Position numbers and translations under genes: made by a program. The notes under the pieces are model-generated. The model saw only the letters and a program-made list of their open reading frames with translations, was not told where the DNA came from and did no database searches. This document shows positions 52,073 to 59,240 of a DNA stretch of 64,000 nt, piece after piece (positions within the stretch are counted from its first letter, which is position 1; every line of letters starts with the position of its first letter). The DNA is from Streptomyces sp. R28. GTDB lineage: Bacteria; Actinomycetota; Actinomycetes; Streptomycetales; Streptomycetaceae. The DNA lies in the NCBI RefSeq assembly GCF_041052385.1, contig NZ_CP163439.1, positions 7,677,001-7,741,000 on the forward strand. Reading direction: 5' to 3'.

Positions 52073-53059
52073 TCAGGGGACGAGGGCACCCAGCAACCGT
52101 TCGCCGCGCCAGGTCAGCAGCAGCCGCACCTGCTGACCCTGACGCTTGCGCCGGACGAGTCCGGCCGCCTCCAGCAGCTTGCAGTGGTGCGTCGCGGCTC
52201 CGGGCGCGCACTGGAGCAGCGCGCTCACCTCTCCCATGGTCAACCCCCGGTGCGCGTGACGCATGACCCGGGCCCGCATATCGCCGAGGACCGCCTCCAG
52301 AGGGTCGAGGACACGGTGGTTCGTGGTGGCCGCACCGTCCGCCAGCTCCCGCAGCCCCGGCACCGGGTAGCCGATCCAGGACGGGCCCTTCCCACCGACG
52401 CCGAGCACCGCCGCGGTGTTACCGGACACCAGGGGAACGAGCAGGAGCCTGCGGTCGGGCAGGTCCAGCGTGCCCGTGGCGCGCCCCGGCAGCCCCAGCC
52501 CCTCCGGGGTTCGGTGGACGCGAGGCCCGAGACCCGTCAGGGCGGTGTCCAGCGTTTCGGTGACCGCGGCGATTCCGATGCGCTCCACCTCACGTTCGAG
52601 AAGGTGCCGCGACCGATGCCATACCGGCGCGAACGCCGACCAGATACCCGCCGCCGCATGGACGTAGCCGTCGATGAACGGCGCCGGACGTTCGAGTACG
52701 CGCTGCCACGCGTCGGGGATGCCGGCCGGGAACCGCTCGGTCAGTTCGTCGGCGAGTCGCTCCGTGGTGACCGCGGCCGCCCGGTCGAGTTGTGCGGGGA
52801 CGTCGTCCGTGTCGAGCGGCGACGGGGACAGACAGTCCGGCAGCCACAACCGGTCGCTGCCGCATGCGGGACTCAGTGCCTGGGCCGCGGCGCGCGGACA
52901 CGCTCGGCGAGCCGCGGACCGCCACTCGGGCGGTACTCCCTGGACGGCCGCGCCGAGGGCATCGGCCAGCAGTGACAGCACCGTCGGCAGAGGCTGACGG
53001 CACACGGAAACCTTCAGACTGGCCACGGGCCCCAACCGCAGTATGGACGCGTTCCTCAC
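52073..53059 (-). CDS. ArsR-like winged-helix regulator with a large N-terminal domain
   Basis: 328 residues. The C-terminal 85 residues form an ArsR/MarR-type winged helix (GLTMGEVSALLQCAPGAATHHCKLLEAAGLVRRKRQGQQV) whose recognition helix carries APGAATHHCKLLEAAG. The N-terminal 240 residues match no DNA-binding fold and probably sense a signal. GTG at 53059 (VRNASILRLG) has GGGGGAG just upstream. It converges on the ABC gene and is the likely local regulator of the RiPP cluster (context inference). Confidence 0.8.
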   Translation of the reverse strand: MRNASILRLGPVASLKVSVCRQPLPTVLSLLADALGAAVQGVPPEWRSAARRACPRAAAQALSPACGSDRLWLPDCLSPSPLDTDDVPAQLDRAAAVTTERLADELTERFPAGIPDAWQRVLERPAPFIDGYVHAAAGIWSAFAPVWHRSRHLLEREVERIGIAAVTETLDTALTGLGPRVHRTPEGLGLPGRATGTLDLPDRRLLLVPLVSGNTAAVLGVGGKGPSWIGYPVPGLRELADGAATTNHRVLDPLEAVLGDMRARVMRHAHRGLTMGEVSALLQCAPGAATHHCKLLEAAGLVRRKRQGQQVRLLLTWRGERLLGALVP

Positions 53060-53530
53060 GTGCTCCCCCGTTTCTCGCAGCAGCCCCTCCGGTCCTCGTC
53101 CGAGCCGACCGCTGCCGGAGAAGTCGTGGTCTGTTCGCTGTTGCGGGAACTCAGTCAAGAACACCGGTGGACGGGCGTGAACCTGAGAGGTACGAGGGTG
53201 GGCAGCAGCCCGATTCCGATCCCGATTCCGACGGGGAGCAAGTGGGAACCGTCACGCGAGTTCGGCTTCCCCGCCCCGCGTCACACCTACGCCGGCGTCC
53301 AGCTCGAAGCCGTCGAGTCGATCGTCTCCCGCCCGCCGGCTCGGGCACGCCGACCCTGGCTTTACTCTGCGTACATACACGCACTTCACGTCCGACGCAG
53401 CCAGGCCAGGTCGCGCCGCCATGGATGCTTGGTTCAGCGGGGAGGTGAACTCCCTGAAAACCCCCTGACGGTCGTGCGCGGGCGTGAAAGGTGGGAAACA
53501 TGCAGGTCAAGGTGTGTATGGAGCGAAATT
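53060..53530. other. Non-coding right flank of the island
   Basis: 470 bases without a credible gene. It has a short degenerate repeat of CGATTCC units (about 53213-53235). The last bases supply GGAGCG as the ribosome site of the DUF3046 gene. A 360-residue minus-strand reading across this gap is antisense to real genes and rejected. It presumably holds the regulator promoter. Confidence 0.5.
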
Positions 53531-53546
53531 CATGCGGTTGACGGTC
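53531..53546. repeat. Right copy of the 16-bp direct repeat
   Basis: catgcggttgacggtc, identical to 43212-43227. It covers the base before and the first five codons of the DUF3046 gene. The repeat pair delimits a 10.3-kb segment. Confidence 0.6.
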
Positions 53547-53726
53547 TTCTGGGAGCGGATGGTGGATCACTTCGGTCCGGGATACGCCGACACCTTCGCG
53601 CGCGACCACGTGATGGCGGAGCTCGGCGGGCGCACGGTGCACGAGGCGCTGGACGCCGGCTGGGCGGCCAAGGACGTGTGGCGTGTGGTCTGCGCCGTCA
53701 TGAACGTTCCGGGAGAGAAGCACTGA
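53532..53726 (+). CDS. DUF3046 family protein
   Basis: 64 residues, MRLTVFWERMVDHFGPGYADTF at the start, then ARDHVMAELGGRTVHEAL and WRVVCAVMNVP. This is the full length of DUF3046, a small actinobacterial family that lies next to recA in mycobacteria too. Function unknown; the sequence looks like a compact helical protein. ATG at 53532 with GGAGCG eight bases upstream. Confidence 0.85.
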   Translation: MRLTVFWERMVDHFGPGYADTFARDHVMAELGGRTVHEALDAGWAAKDVWRVVCAVMNVPGEKH

Positions 53727-53757
53727 CCGGTCACGTGGATCGCAGGACGGCAGCCGG

Positions 53758-53780
53758 TTGTCGGTGGCGTGGGCGACACT
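53758..53780 (+). promoter_or_regulatory. RecA-independent damage-type promoter upstream of the AI-2E transporter gene
   Basis: TTGTCGGTGGC (53758-53768), six bases, GACACT (53775-53780). The upstream element is a perfect match to TTGTCRGTGGC; the -10 keeps A2 and T6. It ends seven bases before the GTG at 53787, so the transcript would be leaderless. Confidence 0.65.
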
Positions 53781-53786
53781 TGCTCC

Positions 53787-55058
53787 GTGGCACGTACTGA
53801 CGAGACCGGGCAGCTCGCCCGGCACGGATCCCCGTTCGGCACGACGCCGCCCAGCCGGCCTCCGGGCGAGGGCGCCGCCGGGTCGGACAGCCGCATGCCT
53901 CGCTGGCTGCCGCGGGCCATGGTGCTCGCGCTGGCGCTCGTCGGTGCGTTCCAGTTGGGCAGCTGGGCCTTTCACCAGCTCACCGGGCTGCTGATCAACA
54001 TCCTCATCGCGTTCTTCCTGGCCCTGGCCATCGAGCCGGCGGTGAGCTGGATGGCCTCGCGCGGCATGCGTCGGGGACTGGCCACCGGCATCGTCTTCCT
54101 CGCCGTGATCATCGTGTCCGCCGGATTCGTGACGCTGCTCGGGTCCATGCTCGCGGGCCAGATCATCAAGATCGTCGAGGACTTCCCGAACTACCTCGAC
54201 TCCCTCATCAACTGGATCAACACGCACTTCCACACCGAACTGCGCCGCGTGGACGTCCAGGAGGGCCTGCTGCGCTCCGACTGGCTGCGCAACTACGTGC
54301 AGAACAGCGCCACCGGCGTCCTGGACGTGTCAGCCCAGGTCCTCGGCGGTCTCTTCCAGCTGCTGACGATCACGCTTTTCTCGTTCTACTTCGCCGCGGA
54401 CGGCCCGCGACTGCGCCGCGCACTGTGCTCCGTACTGCCACCGGCCAGGCAGGCCGAGGTGCTGCGCGCGTGGGAGATCGCCGTCAACAAGACCGGTGGC
54501 TACCTGTACTCGCGCGGCCTGATGGCGCTGATCTCCGGCATAGCCCACTACATCCTGCTGGCGAGTCTGGACGTGCCGTATGCGCCCGTGCTCGCCGTGT
54601 GGGTCGGCCTGGTGTCGCAGTTCATCCCCACCATCGGCACGTATCTGGCGGGCGCCCTGCCCATGCTGATCGCCTTCACGGTCGATCCCTGGTACGCACT
54701 GTGGGTGCTGGTCTTCGTCGTGGTCTACCAGCAGTTCGAGAACTATGTGCTGCAGCCCAAGCTGACCGCGAAGACCGTCGACATCCACCCCGCGGTCGCC
54801 TTCGGTTCGGTCGTCGCGGGCACCGCCCTTCTCGGCGCGGTGGGCGCACTGATCGCCATCCCGGCGATCGCCACGCTGCAGGCGTTCCTCGGGGCCTACG
54901 TGAAGCGGTACGACGTCACGGACGATCCGCGCGTCCATGGGCACCGCGGACGGGGCGCAGGCGGCAGCCTGTTCGCACGCGCACGTGACCTGTGGGCACC
55001 ACGGCCGGGGAAGCAGTCCCGGGCAGAGACGGGGAGCTCCGGCGGGAACTCCGCCTGA
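53787..55058 (+). CDS. AI-2E-family (PerM/TqsA-like) transporter
   Basis: 423 residues. After a polar 45-residue N terminus come about eight membrane helices in the AI-2E exporter arrangement. Landmarks are the paired helices at about 50-110, the amphipathic loop IVEDFPNYLDSLINWI, and the conserved GLVSQFIPTIGTYLAGALPMLIAF plus QQFENYVLQPKLTAKTVDIHP. The tail is Arg/Gly/Ser-rich. Substrate unknown; the family includes AI-2 and Na+/H+ type exporters. GTG at 53787 fits the leaderless promoter; an in-frame GTG at 53769 lies inside it. Confidence 0.85.
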   Translation: MARTDETGQLARHGSPFGTTPPSRPPGEGAAGSDSRMPRWLPRAMVLALALVGAFQLGSWAFHQLTGLLINILIAFFLALAIEPAVSWMASRGMRRGLATGIVFLAVIIVSAGFVTLLGSMLAGQIIKIVEDFPNYLDSLINWINTHFHTELRRVDVQEGLLRSDWLRNYVQNSATGVLDVSAQVLGGLFQLLTITLFSFYFAADGPRLRRALCSVLPPARQAEVLRAWEIAVNKTGGYLYSRGLMALISGIAHYILLASLDVPYAPVLAVWVGLVSQFIPTIGTYLAGALPMLIAFTVDPWYALWVLVFVVVYQQFENYVLQPKLTAKTVDIHPAVAFGSVVAGTALLGAVGALIAIPAIATLQAFLGAYVKRYDVTDDPRVHGHRGRGAGGSLFARARDLWAPRPGKQSRAETGSSGGNSA

Positions 55059-55279
55059 GCCCCAGCTGCGCGCGACGGGAATCCGGCGACCGTGGTCGGC
55101 TTCGGGTTCCGGCCTGGGCGGATCTGGTGGTGGCCGCCCTGTCCCGGCTCGTCGTGGCCGCAGCGCTCCTGCTCGTCCTGTAGCCGGGGCTCGGTACTGG
55201 GTGTGCTCGCGGGGCTGCCCGGCGCTGTGAGCGTCGTCGTCTCGTGCGCGAACACCGCGCTCAGTCACAACCTTCACCC

Positions 55280-55312
55280 CACCTTCGAGGACGACACGTA
55301 GCCTCGAAGGTG
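55280..55312 (+). terminator. Hairpin upstream of recA
   Basis: An 11-bp perfect stem (caccttcgagg / cctcgaaggtg) with an 11-base loop, 220 bases after the transporter stop and upstream of the recA control region. The 220 bases before it contain no convincing gene. Confidence 0.7.
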
Positions 55313-55339
55313 TCGTGTGGTGCGCTTGACACGAAAATC

Positions 55340-55351
55340 GAACATCCATTC
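55340..55351 (+). promoter_or_regulatory. LexA-type SOS box upstream of recA
   Basis: GAACATCCATTC, a Cheo-type LexA box of the form known upstream of streptomycete recA. It lies just downstream of TTGACA (55326-55331), in the spacer of a possible LexA-controlled promoter. Confidence 0.7.
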
Positions 55352-55449
55352 TCATGGAGGCTCCGGCGAGACGCTCGGCGGGCAGTTCGCCACGGTTTTG
55401 ATGGAGATGCGCCCGAGTTATCCACAGGCCGGACGGGCGTCGGGGCGCA

Positions 55450-55472
55450 TTGTCAGTGGCAGGCGTTAGCGT
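55450..55472 (+). promoter_or_regulatory. RecA-independent damage promoter of recA
   Basis: TTGTCAGTGGC (55450-55460), six bases, TAGCGT (55467-55472). A perfect match to the promoter mapped for streptomycete and mycobacterial recA. recA ATG is 43 bases after the -10. Confidence 0.9.
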
Positions 55473-55515
55473 CTTTGACGTGAAGCGATCGACTCAAGCA
55501 AACCGGGTGGAACCC

Positions 55516-56637
55516 ATGGCAGGAACCGACCGCGAGAAGGCGCTCGACGCCGCGCTCGCACAGATTGAACGGCAGTTCGGCAAGGGTGCCGTGATGCGCC
55601 TCGGCGAGCGGCCGAACGAGCCCATCGAGGTCATCCCCACCGGGTCGACCGCACTCGACGTCGCCCTCGGTGTAGGCGGCCTGCCGCGTGGCCGTGTGGT
55701 GGAGGTGTACGGCCCGGAGTCCTCCGGTAAGACGACCCTGACCCTGCACGCGGTGGCGAACGCCCAGAAGGCCGGTGGCCAGGTCGCCTTCGTGGACGCG
55801 GAGCACGCCCTCGACCCCGAGTACGCGAAGAAGCTCGGCGTCGACATCGACAACCTGATCCTGTCCCAGCCGGACAACGGCGAGCAGGCTCTGGAGATCG
55901 TGGACATGCTGGTCCGCTCCGGCGCCCTCGACCTCATCGTCATCGACTCCGTCGCCGCGCTCGTTCCGCGCGCGGAGATCGAGGGCGAGATGGGCGACAG
56001 CCACGTCGGTCTGCAGGCCCGTCTGATGAGCCAGGCCCTGCGGAAGATCACCAGCGCGCTCAACCAGTCCAAGACCACCGCGATCTTCATCAACCAGCTC
56101 CGCGAGAAGATCGGTGTGATGTTCGGCTCCCCGGAGACCACGACCGGTGGCCGGGCGCTGAAGTTCTACGCCTCGGTGCGACTCGACATCCGCCGCATCG
56201 AGACACTGAAGGACGGCACGGATGCGGTCGGTAACCGCACCCGCGTCAAGGTCGTCAAGAACAAGGTCGCGCCGCCCTTCAAGCAGGCCGAGTTCGACAT
56301 CCTCTACGGCCAGGGCATCAGCCGCGAGGGCGGTCTGATCGACATGGGCGTGGAGCACGGTTTCGTCCGCAAGGCCGGCGCCTGGTACACGTACGAGGGC
56401 GACCAGCTCGGCCAGGGCAAGGAGAACGCGCGCAACTTCCTGAAGGACAACCCCGACCTGGCCAACGAGATCGAGAAGAAGATCAAGGAGAAGCTGGGCG
56501 TCGGCGTGCGTCCGGAGGAACCGGCCGCCGAGCCGGGCGCGGACGCCGCAGTCTCCGCCACTGCGGACGACGCCGCGAAGACGGTGCCGGCGGCGGCCAA
56601 GGCGGCCAAGACCAAGGCCGCGGCAGCCAAGAGCTGA
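55516..56637 (+). CDS. recA: Recombinase A
   Basis: 373-residue strand-exchange ATPase and SOS coprotease. Walker A GPESSGKTT, Walker B LIVIDSVAALVP, DNA-binding loops (EIEGEMGDSHVGLQARLM; GSPETTTGGRALKF). The C terminus is extended and Ala/Lys-rich, typical of Streptomyces. ATG at 55516 has GGGTGGAA just upstream. It carries both a LexA box and a RecA-independent promoter, and recX follows after three bases. Confidence 0.98.
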   Translation: MAGTDREKALDAALAQIERQFGKGAVMRLGERPNEPIEVIPTGSTALDVALGVGGLPRGRVVEVYGPESSGKTTLTLHAVANAQKAGGQVAFVDAEHALDPEYAKKLGVDIDNLILSQPDNGEQALEIVDMLVRSGALDLIVIDSVAALVPRAEIEGEMGDSHVGLQARLMSQALRKITSALNQSKTTAIFINQLREKIGVMFGSPETTTGGRALKFYASVRLDIRRIETLKDGTDAVGNRTRVKVVKNKVAPPFKQAEFDILYGQGISREGGLIDMGVEHGFVRKAGAWYTYEGDQLGQGKENARNFLKDNPDLANEIEKKIKEKLGVGVRPEEPAAEPGADAAVSATADDAAKTVPAAAKAAKTKAAAAKS

Positions 56638-56640
56638 CCC

Positions 56641-57612
56641 GTGACACGACGCACGGACTGGGCCGAGTACGCCGCCTACCCGGACGCTCCGCATGAGCGG
56701 GCGAGAGGCGGCGAAAGGGCCTCCTCCGGGACGGGCGGCTACGCCCGCGGAGACACGGCCCATGACACGGACGGGGGACACGACGGCACGACGCCGCACG
56801 GCACGAGCGGGTCGTACGGGAACTACGGGGGGCACGGCACTGAGTCAGGCCCGACGTACGGCGATGGGCCGGGCCTGGCGTACGGCAATGATCCGGGCCA
56901 CGGCGGGGCGGACAGCGAAGTGTGGCCGGAGGGCGGCTCGGCGGATGACGCAGGAGTGCTCGGAGGCCGCTCGCGCCGAAGCCGCGGTGGGGCCCGGGGT
57001 ACGGATGGCTCGGGTGGCTCACGCGGGCGTCGCCGGCGCGGCCGCACAGAGTCGTCCGGTGAGGACGGAGGCGCCTCTTCCTCGTCGAGGGCCGAGAAGG
57101 GGGCGCCCCCGGGGGACCCGGTGGAGCAGGCACGGGCGATCTGTCTGCGCCTGCTCACCGGGACCCCGCGCACGCGCAAGCAGCTCGCGGACGCCCTGCG
57201 CAAGCGGGAGATCCCGGACGAGGCCGCCGAGGAGGTGCTGTCGCGGTTCGAGGAGGTCGGTCTCATCAACGACAGCGCGTTCGCGGACGCCTGGGTGGAG
57301 TCCCGGCACCACGGCCGTGGACTGGCTCGACGTGCGCTTGTCCAGGAACTGCGCACCAAGGGCGTCGACTCCACACTGATCGACGCGGCCGTCGCCCAGC
57401 TCGATTCCGAGCAGGAGGAGGCGACCGCACGCGAACTCGTCGCCCGCAAACTGCGCTCCACCCGCGGCCTCGACCGCGACAAACGCCTGCGCCGCCTCGC
57501 GGGCATGCTCGCCCGCAAGGGCTACCCCGAGGGCATGGCCCTTCGGGTGGTCCGACAGGCCTTGGAGGAAGAGGGGGAGGACACGGAGTTCCTCGAGGAC
57601 GAGGGGTTCTGA
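56641..57612 (+). CDS. recX: RecX, regulatory partner of RecA, with long low-complexity N terminus
   Basis: 323 residues. The RecX helical domain occupies about 160-315 (ARAICLRLLTGTPRTRKQLADALRKR; VGLINDSAFADAWVESR; LDRDKRLRRLAGMLARKGYPEGMALRVV). The first 155 residues are Gly/Ser/Asp/Arg-rich low complexity with many GYG/GHG-like units and no fold. Typical RecX is 150-220 residues, so this extension is large; an internal start is possible but none has a strong ribosome site. GTG start three bases after recA, so cotranscribed. RecX limits RecA filament growth. Confidence 0.92.
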   Translation: MTRRTDWAEYAAYPDAPHERARGGERASSGTGGYARGDTAHDTDGGHDGTTPHGTSGSYGNYGGHGTESGPTYGDGPGLAYGNDPGHGGADSEVWPEGGSADDAGVLGGRSRRSRGGARGTDGSGGSRGRRRRGRTESSGEDGGASSSSRAEKGAPPGDPVEQARAICLRLLTGTPRTRKQLADALRKREIPDEAAEEVLSRFEEVGLINDSAFADAWVESRHHGRGLARRALVQELRTKGVDSTLIDAAVAQLDSEQEEATARELVARKLRSTRGLDRDKRLRRLAGMLARKGYPEGMALRVVRQALEEEGEDTEFLEDEGF

Positions 57613-57768
57613 TTCCGACGGCCCACGGCCACGGCACCGTATGGGCGCTGGGGGTGGGTGCATGAGGTGGGTGAAGGGCCGGGACGGCAGGATTCCGGCC
57701 CCGGACACGGTGAACGCGCGGGGGCGCCCATCGCGTTCGGGGCCGGGGCCGCCGCCGTTAGGCAGCGC

Positions 57769-58248
57769 TTAGGCCTCCGCCCCCGACCTCACCGGAAGTC
57801 CCTCCGCCCGCCAAGCCTGGAACCCCCCGACCAGATCGGTGGCCCGGCGCAGTCCCAGTCGCTGCAGTGACTCCGCGGCCAGGCTCGACGCATACCCCTC
57901 GTTGCAGATCACCACGACCCGCAGCTCATGGCTGGTGGCCTCGGAGGCGCGATGGCTGCCCTGCGGATCGAGCCGCCACTCGAGTTCGTTGCGCTCGACG
58001 ACCAGGGCGCCGGGTATCAGACCGTCCCGCTCGCGCAGGGCCGCGTACCGGATGTCGACCAGCAGAGCTTCGCCGGCCCGGGCGGCCTCGTGCGCCTCCC
58101 TGGGCTCGATCCGCGTGTAGCCCGCGCGCACCCGCTCCAGCAACTCGTCGATGCCGACCGGCCGTTCATCCACGCTGCCCACGCCCACCTTCGACTGCTG
58201 CCCGCCGACGGGGTCCCCGCCGACGGGCCGCTCACTCACGCCGCTCAC
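57769..58248 (-). CDS. Rhodanese-domain protein
   Basis: 159 residues. A single rhodanese domain: DELLERVRAG, LVDIRYAALRERDGLIPGALVVERNELEWRL, and the active-site cysteine loop VVICNEGYASSLAAESLQRLGL. Sulfurtransferase handling sulfane sulfur. It follows cysteine dioxygenase by 67 bases on the same strand, so the two form a sulfur-metabolism operon under the leader peptide at 58971-59018. GTG start with GGGGAG upstream. Confidence 0.88.
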   Translation of the reverse strand: MSGVSERPVGGDPVGGQQSKVGVGSVDERPVGIDELLERVRAGYTRIEPREAHEAARAGEALLVDIRYAALRERDGLIPGALVVERNELEWRLDPQGSHRASEATSHELRVVVICNEGYASSLAAESLQRLGLRRATDLVGGFQAWRAEGLPVRSGAEA

Positions 58249-58315
58249 TTTCGACTCCCCCCGACAACCGGCCGTTCGCCCGTATCACGCGCTGCAGACC
58301 CGACAACCGCCCCGC

Positions 58316-58882
58316 TCACTGCCAGTCCTCCGGACGTTCCACCTGCTCCAGGCGCAGGATGGGCCCGCTGCGGCTGAAGCGGCGGATCTGTGGCAGGGGC
58401 GGGTAGTAGGCGTGGACGGAGATCGCATGCTGGTCGGCGGAGTCGTTGAGGACCTCGTGCACATGGTGATGGCCGAAGGAGCGGCCCTTTCCGGCCGGCA
58501 GCCGGCGTTCCCGGTCCACGTCGTCCGTGAGTTCCAGCGTCTTCCAGCCGTCGGCGGGCAGCCGGACCGCGAGCGAGTTCTCCTTGAGCTCACCGGCCGC
58601 CGTCACGAAGGCCCCGACCGAGTCGGCGTGGTCGTGCCAGCCGGTGCCCGTCCCGGGCGGCCAGCCGATCAACCAGGCCTCGCTGCCGCCGGGGCCCTCG
58701 AGCCGTACCCAGGTACGACCCTCGGGATCGAGCGGCAGCGAGGCGATCAAGTCGGCGTCGGCGGCAGTACGCCGTACGAAGTCGAGAAGGTCCGCCTGCG
58801 TCGGTGTGGAAACCGGCGCGGAGACCGCCGCGGAAACCTGCTGAGAAGCGGCAGCGGCGGCAGGGGATACAGACACGGGCAC
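58316..58882 (-). CDS. Cysteine dioxygenase (cupin)
   Basis: 188 residues. Oxidises cysteine to cysteine sulfinate with a non-haem iron held by three histidines. GWHDHADSVGAF supplies the first two, and the second cupin motif GHHHVHEVLNDSADQHAISVHAYYPPL the third. GTG at 58882 (VPVSVSPAAAA) has AGGA upstream. It lies 88 bases downstream of a Cys-rich leader peptide and is probably attenuated by cysteine supply. Confidence 0.88.
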   Translation of the reverse strand: MPVSVSPAAAAASQQVSAAVSAPVSTPTQADLLDFVRRTAADADLIASLPLDPEGRTWVRLEGPGGSEAWLIGWPPGTGTGWHDHADSVGAFVTAAGELKENSLAVRLPADGWKTLELTDDVDRERRLPAGKGRSFGHHHVHEVLNDSADQHAISVHAYYPPLPQIRRFSRSGPILRLEQVERPEDWQ

Positions 58883-58970
58883 CGTCCTGGTGAGAGTTCG
58901 CCAAGAGCGCGCGACAGCAGAGGCGAGAAGGCGGCAGGCGTGCCGCGCGCGGAAGACAGGGGATGCGAAT

Positions 58971-59018
58971 TCAGCAGGACGGGCGACACACGCAGCCCAC
59001 ATAGCGGACGAGGTCCAT
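58971..59018 (-). CDS. Cys-rich regulatory leader peptide upstream of cysteine dioxygenase
   Basis: A 15-codon reading frame, MDLVRYVGCVCRPSC, with three Cys codons among the last seven. GGAGGG lies five bases before the ATG, and TTGACC/TGTACT lies upstream. The 88 bases to cysteine dioxygenase contain a GCGGCA/TGCCGC hairpin and alternative GCGCGC pairings. The arrangement is that of a ribosome-stalling cysteine attenuator; such leader peptides are known in actinobacterial sulfur operons. Confidence 0.75.
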   Translation of the reverse strand: MDLVRYVGCVCRPSC

Positions 59019-59064
59019 ATGGACCCTCCGCCACAGGCGCACACAGGTGTCGGTCATGGTCGGG

Positions 59065-59093
59065 AGTACACCATGACGGTGCGAACCGGTCAA
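59065..59093 (-). promoter_or_regulatory. Promoter of the leader peptide-cysteine dioxygenase operon
   Basis: On the minus strand: TTGACC (59093-59088), 17-base spacer, TGTACT (59070-59065). A vegetative-sigma-type promoter 47 bases upstream of the leader ATG. Confidence 0.65.
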
Positions 59094-59190
59094 CTCACTG
59101 TCGCTATGCGGACCGGACAGTGACGGTGAGTGCTGCTCCCAGGTGAGTACGACCTCCGAACGACGGCATCAGCGCCACACGGCAGCATAA

Positions 59191-59240
59191 GCGCGAGACG
59201 ACGGCATCAGCGCGAGACGACGGCATCAGCGCGAGACGAC
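59191..59240. repeat. 19-bp tandem repeat over the end of the monooxygenase gene
   Basis: gcgcgagacgacggcatca occurs at 59191-59209 and 59210-59228 and partially at 59229-59240, with a degenerate copy around 59160. It starts within the last codons and stop of the monooxygenase gene and extends downstream, so the stop region has been duplicated in tandem. Confidence 0.8.

Noticed and set aside
53151..54233. 360-codon minus-strand frame over the DUF3046 and transporter genes
   Set aside because: Antisense to two well supported genes, without family resemblance.
54992..55183. Small plus-strand frame ending in a hydrophobic stretch after the transporter
   Set aside because: Overlaps the transporter 3' end, has no ribosome site and no conserved pattern.
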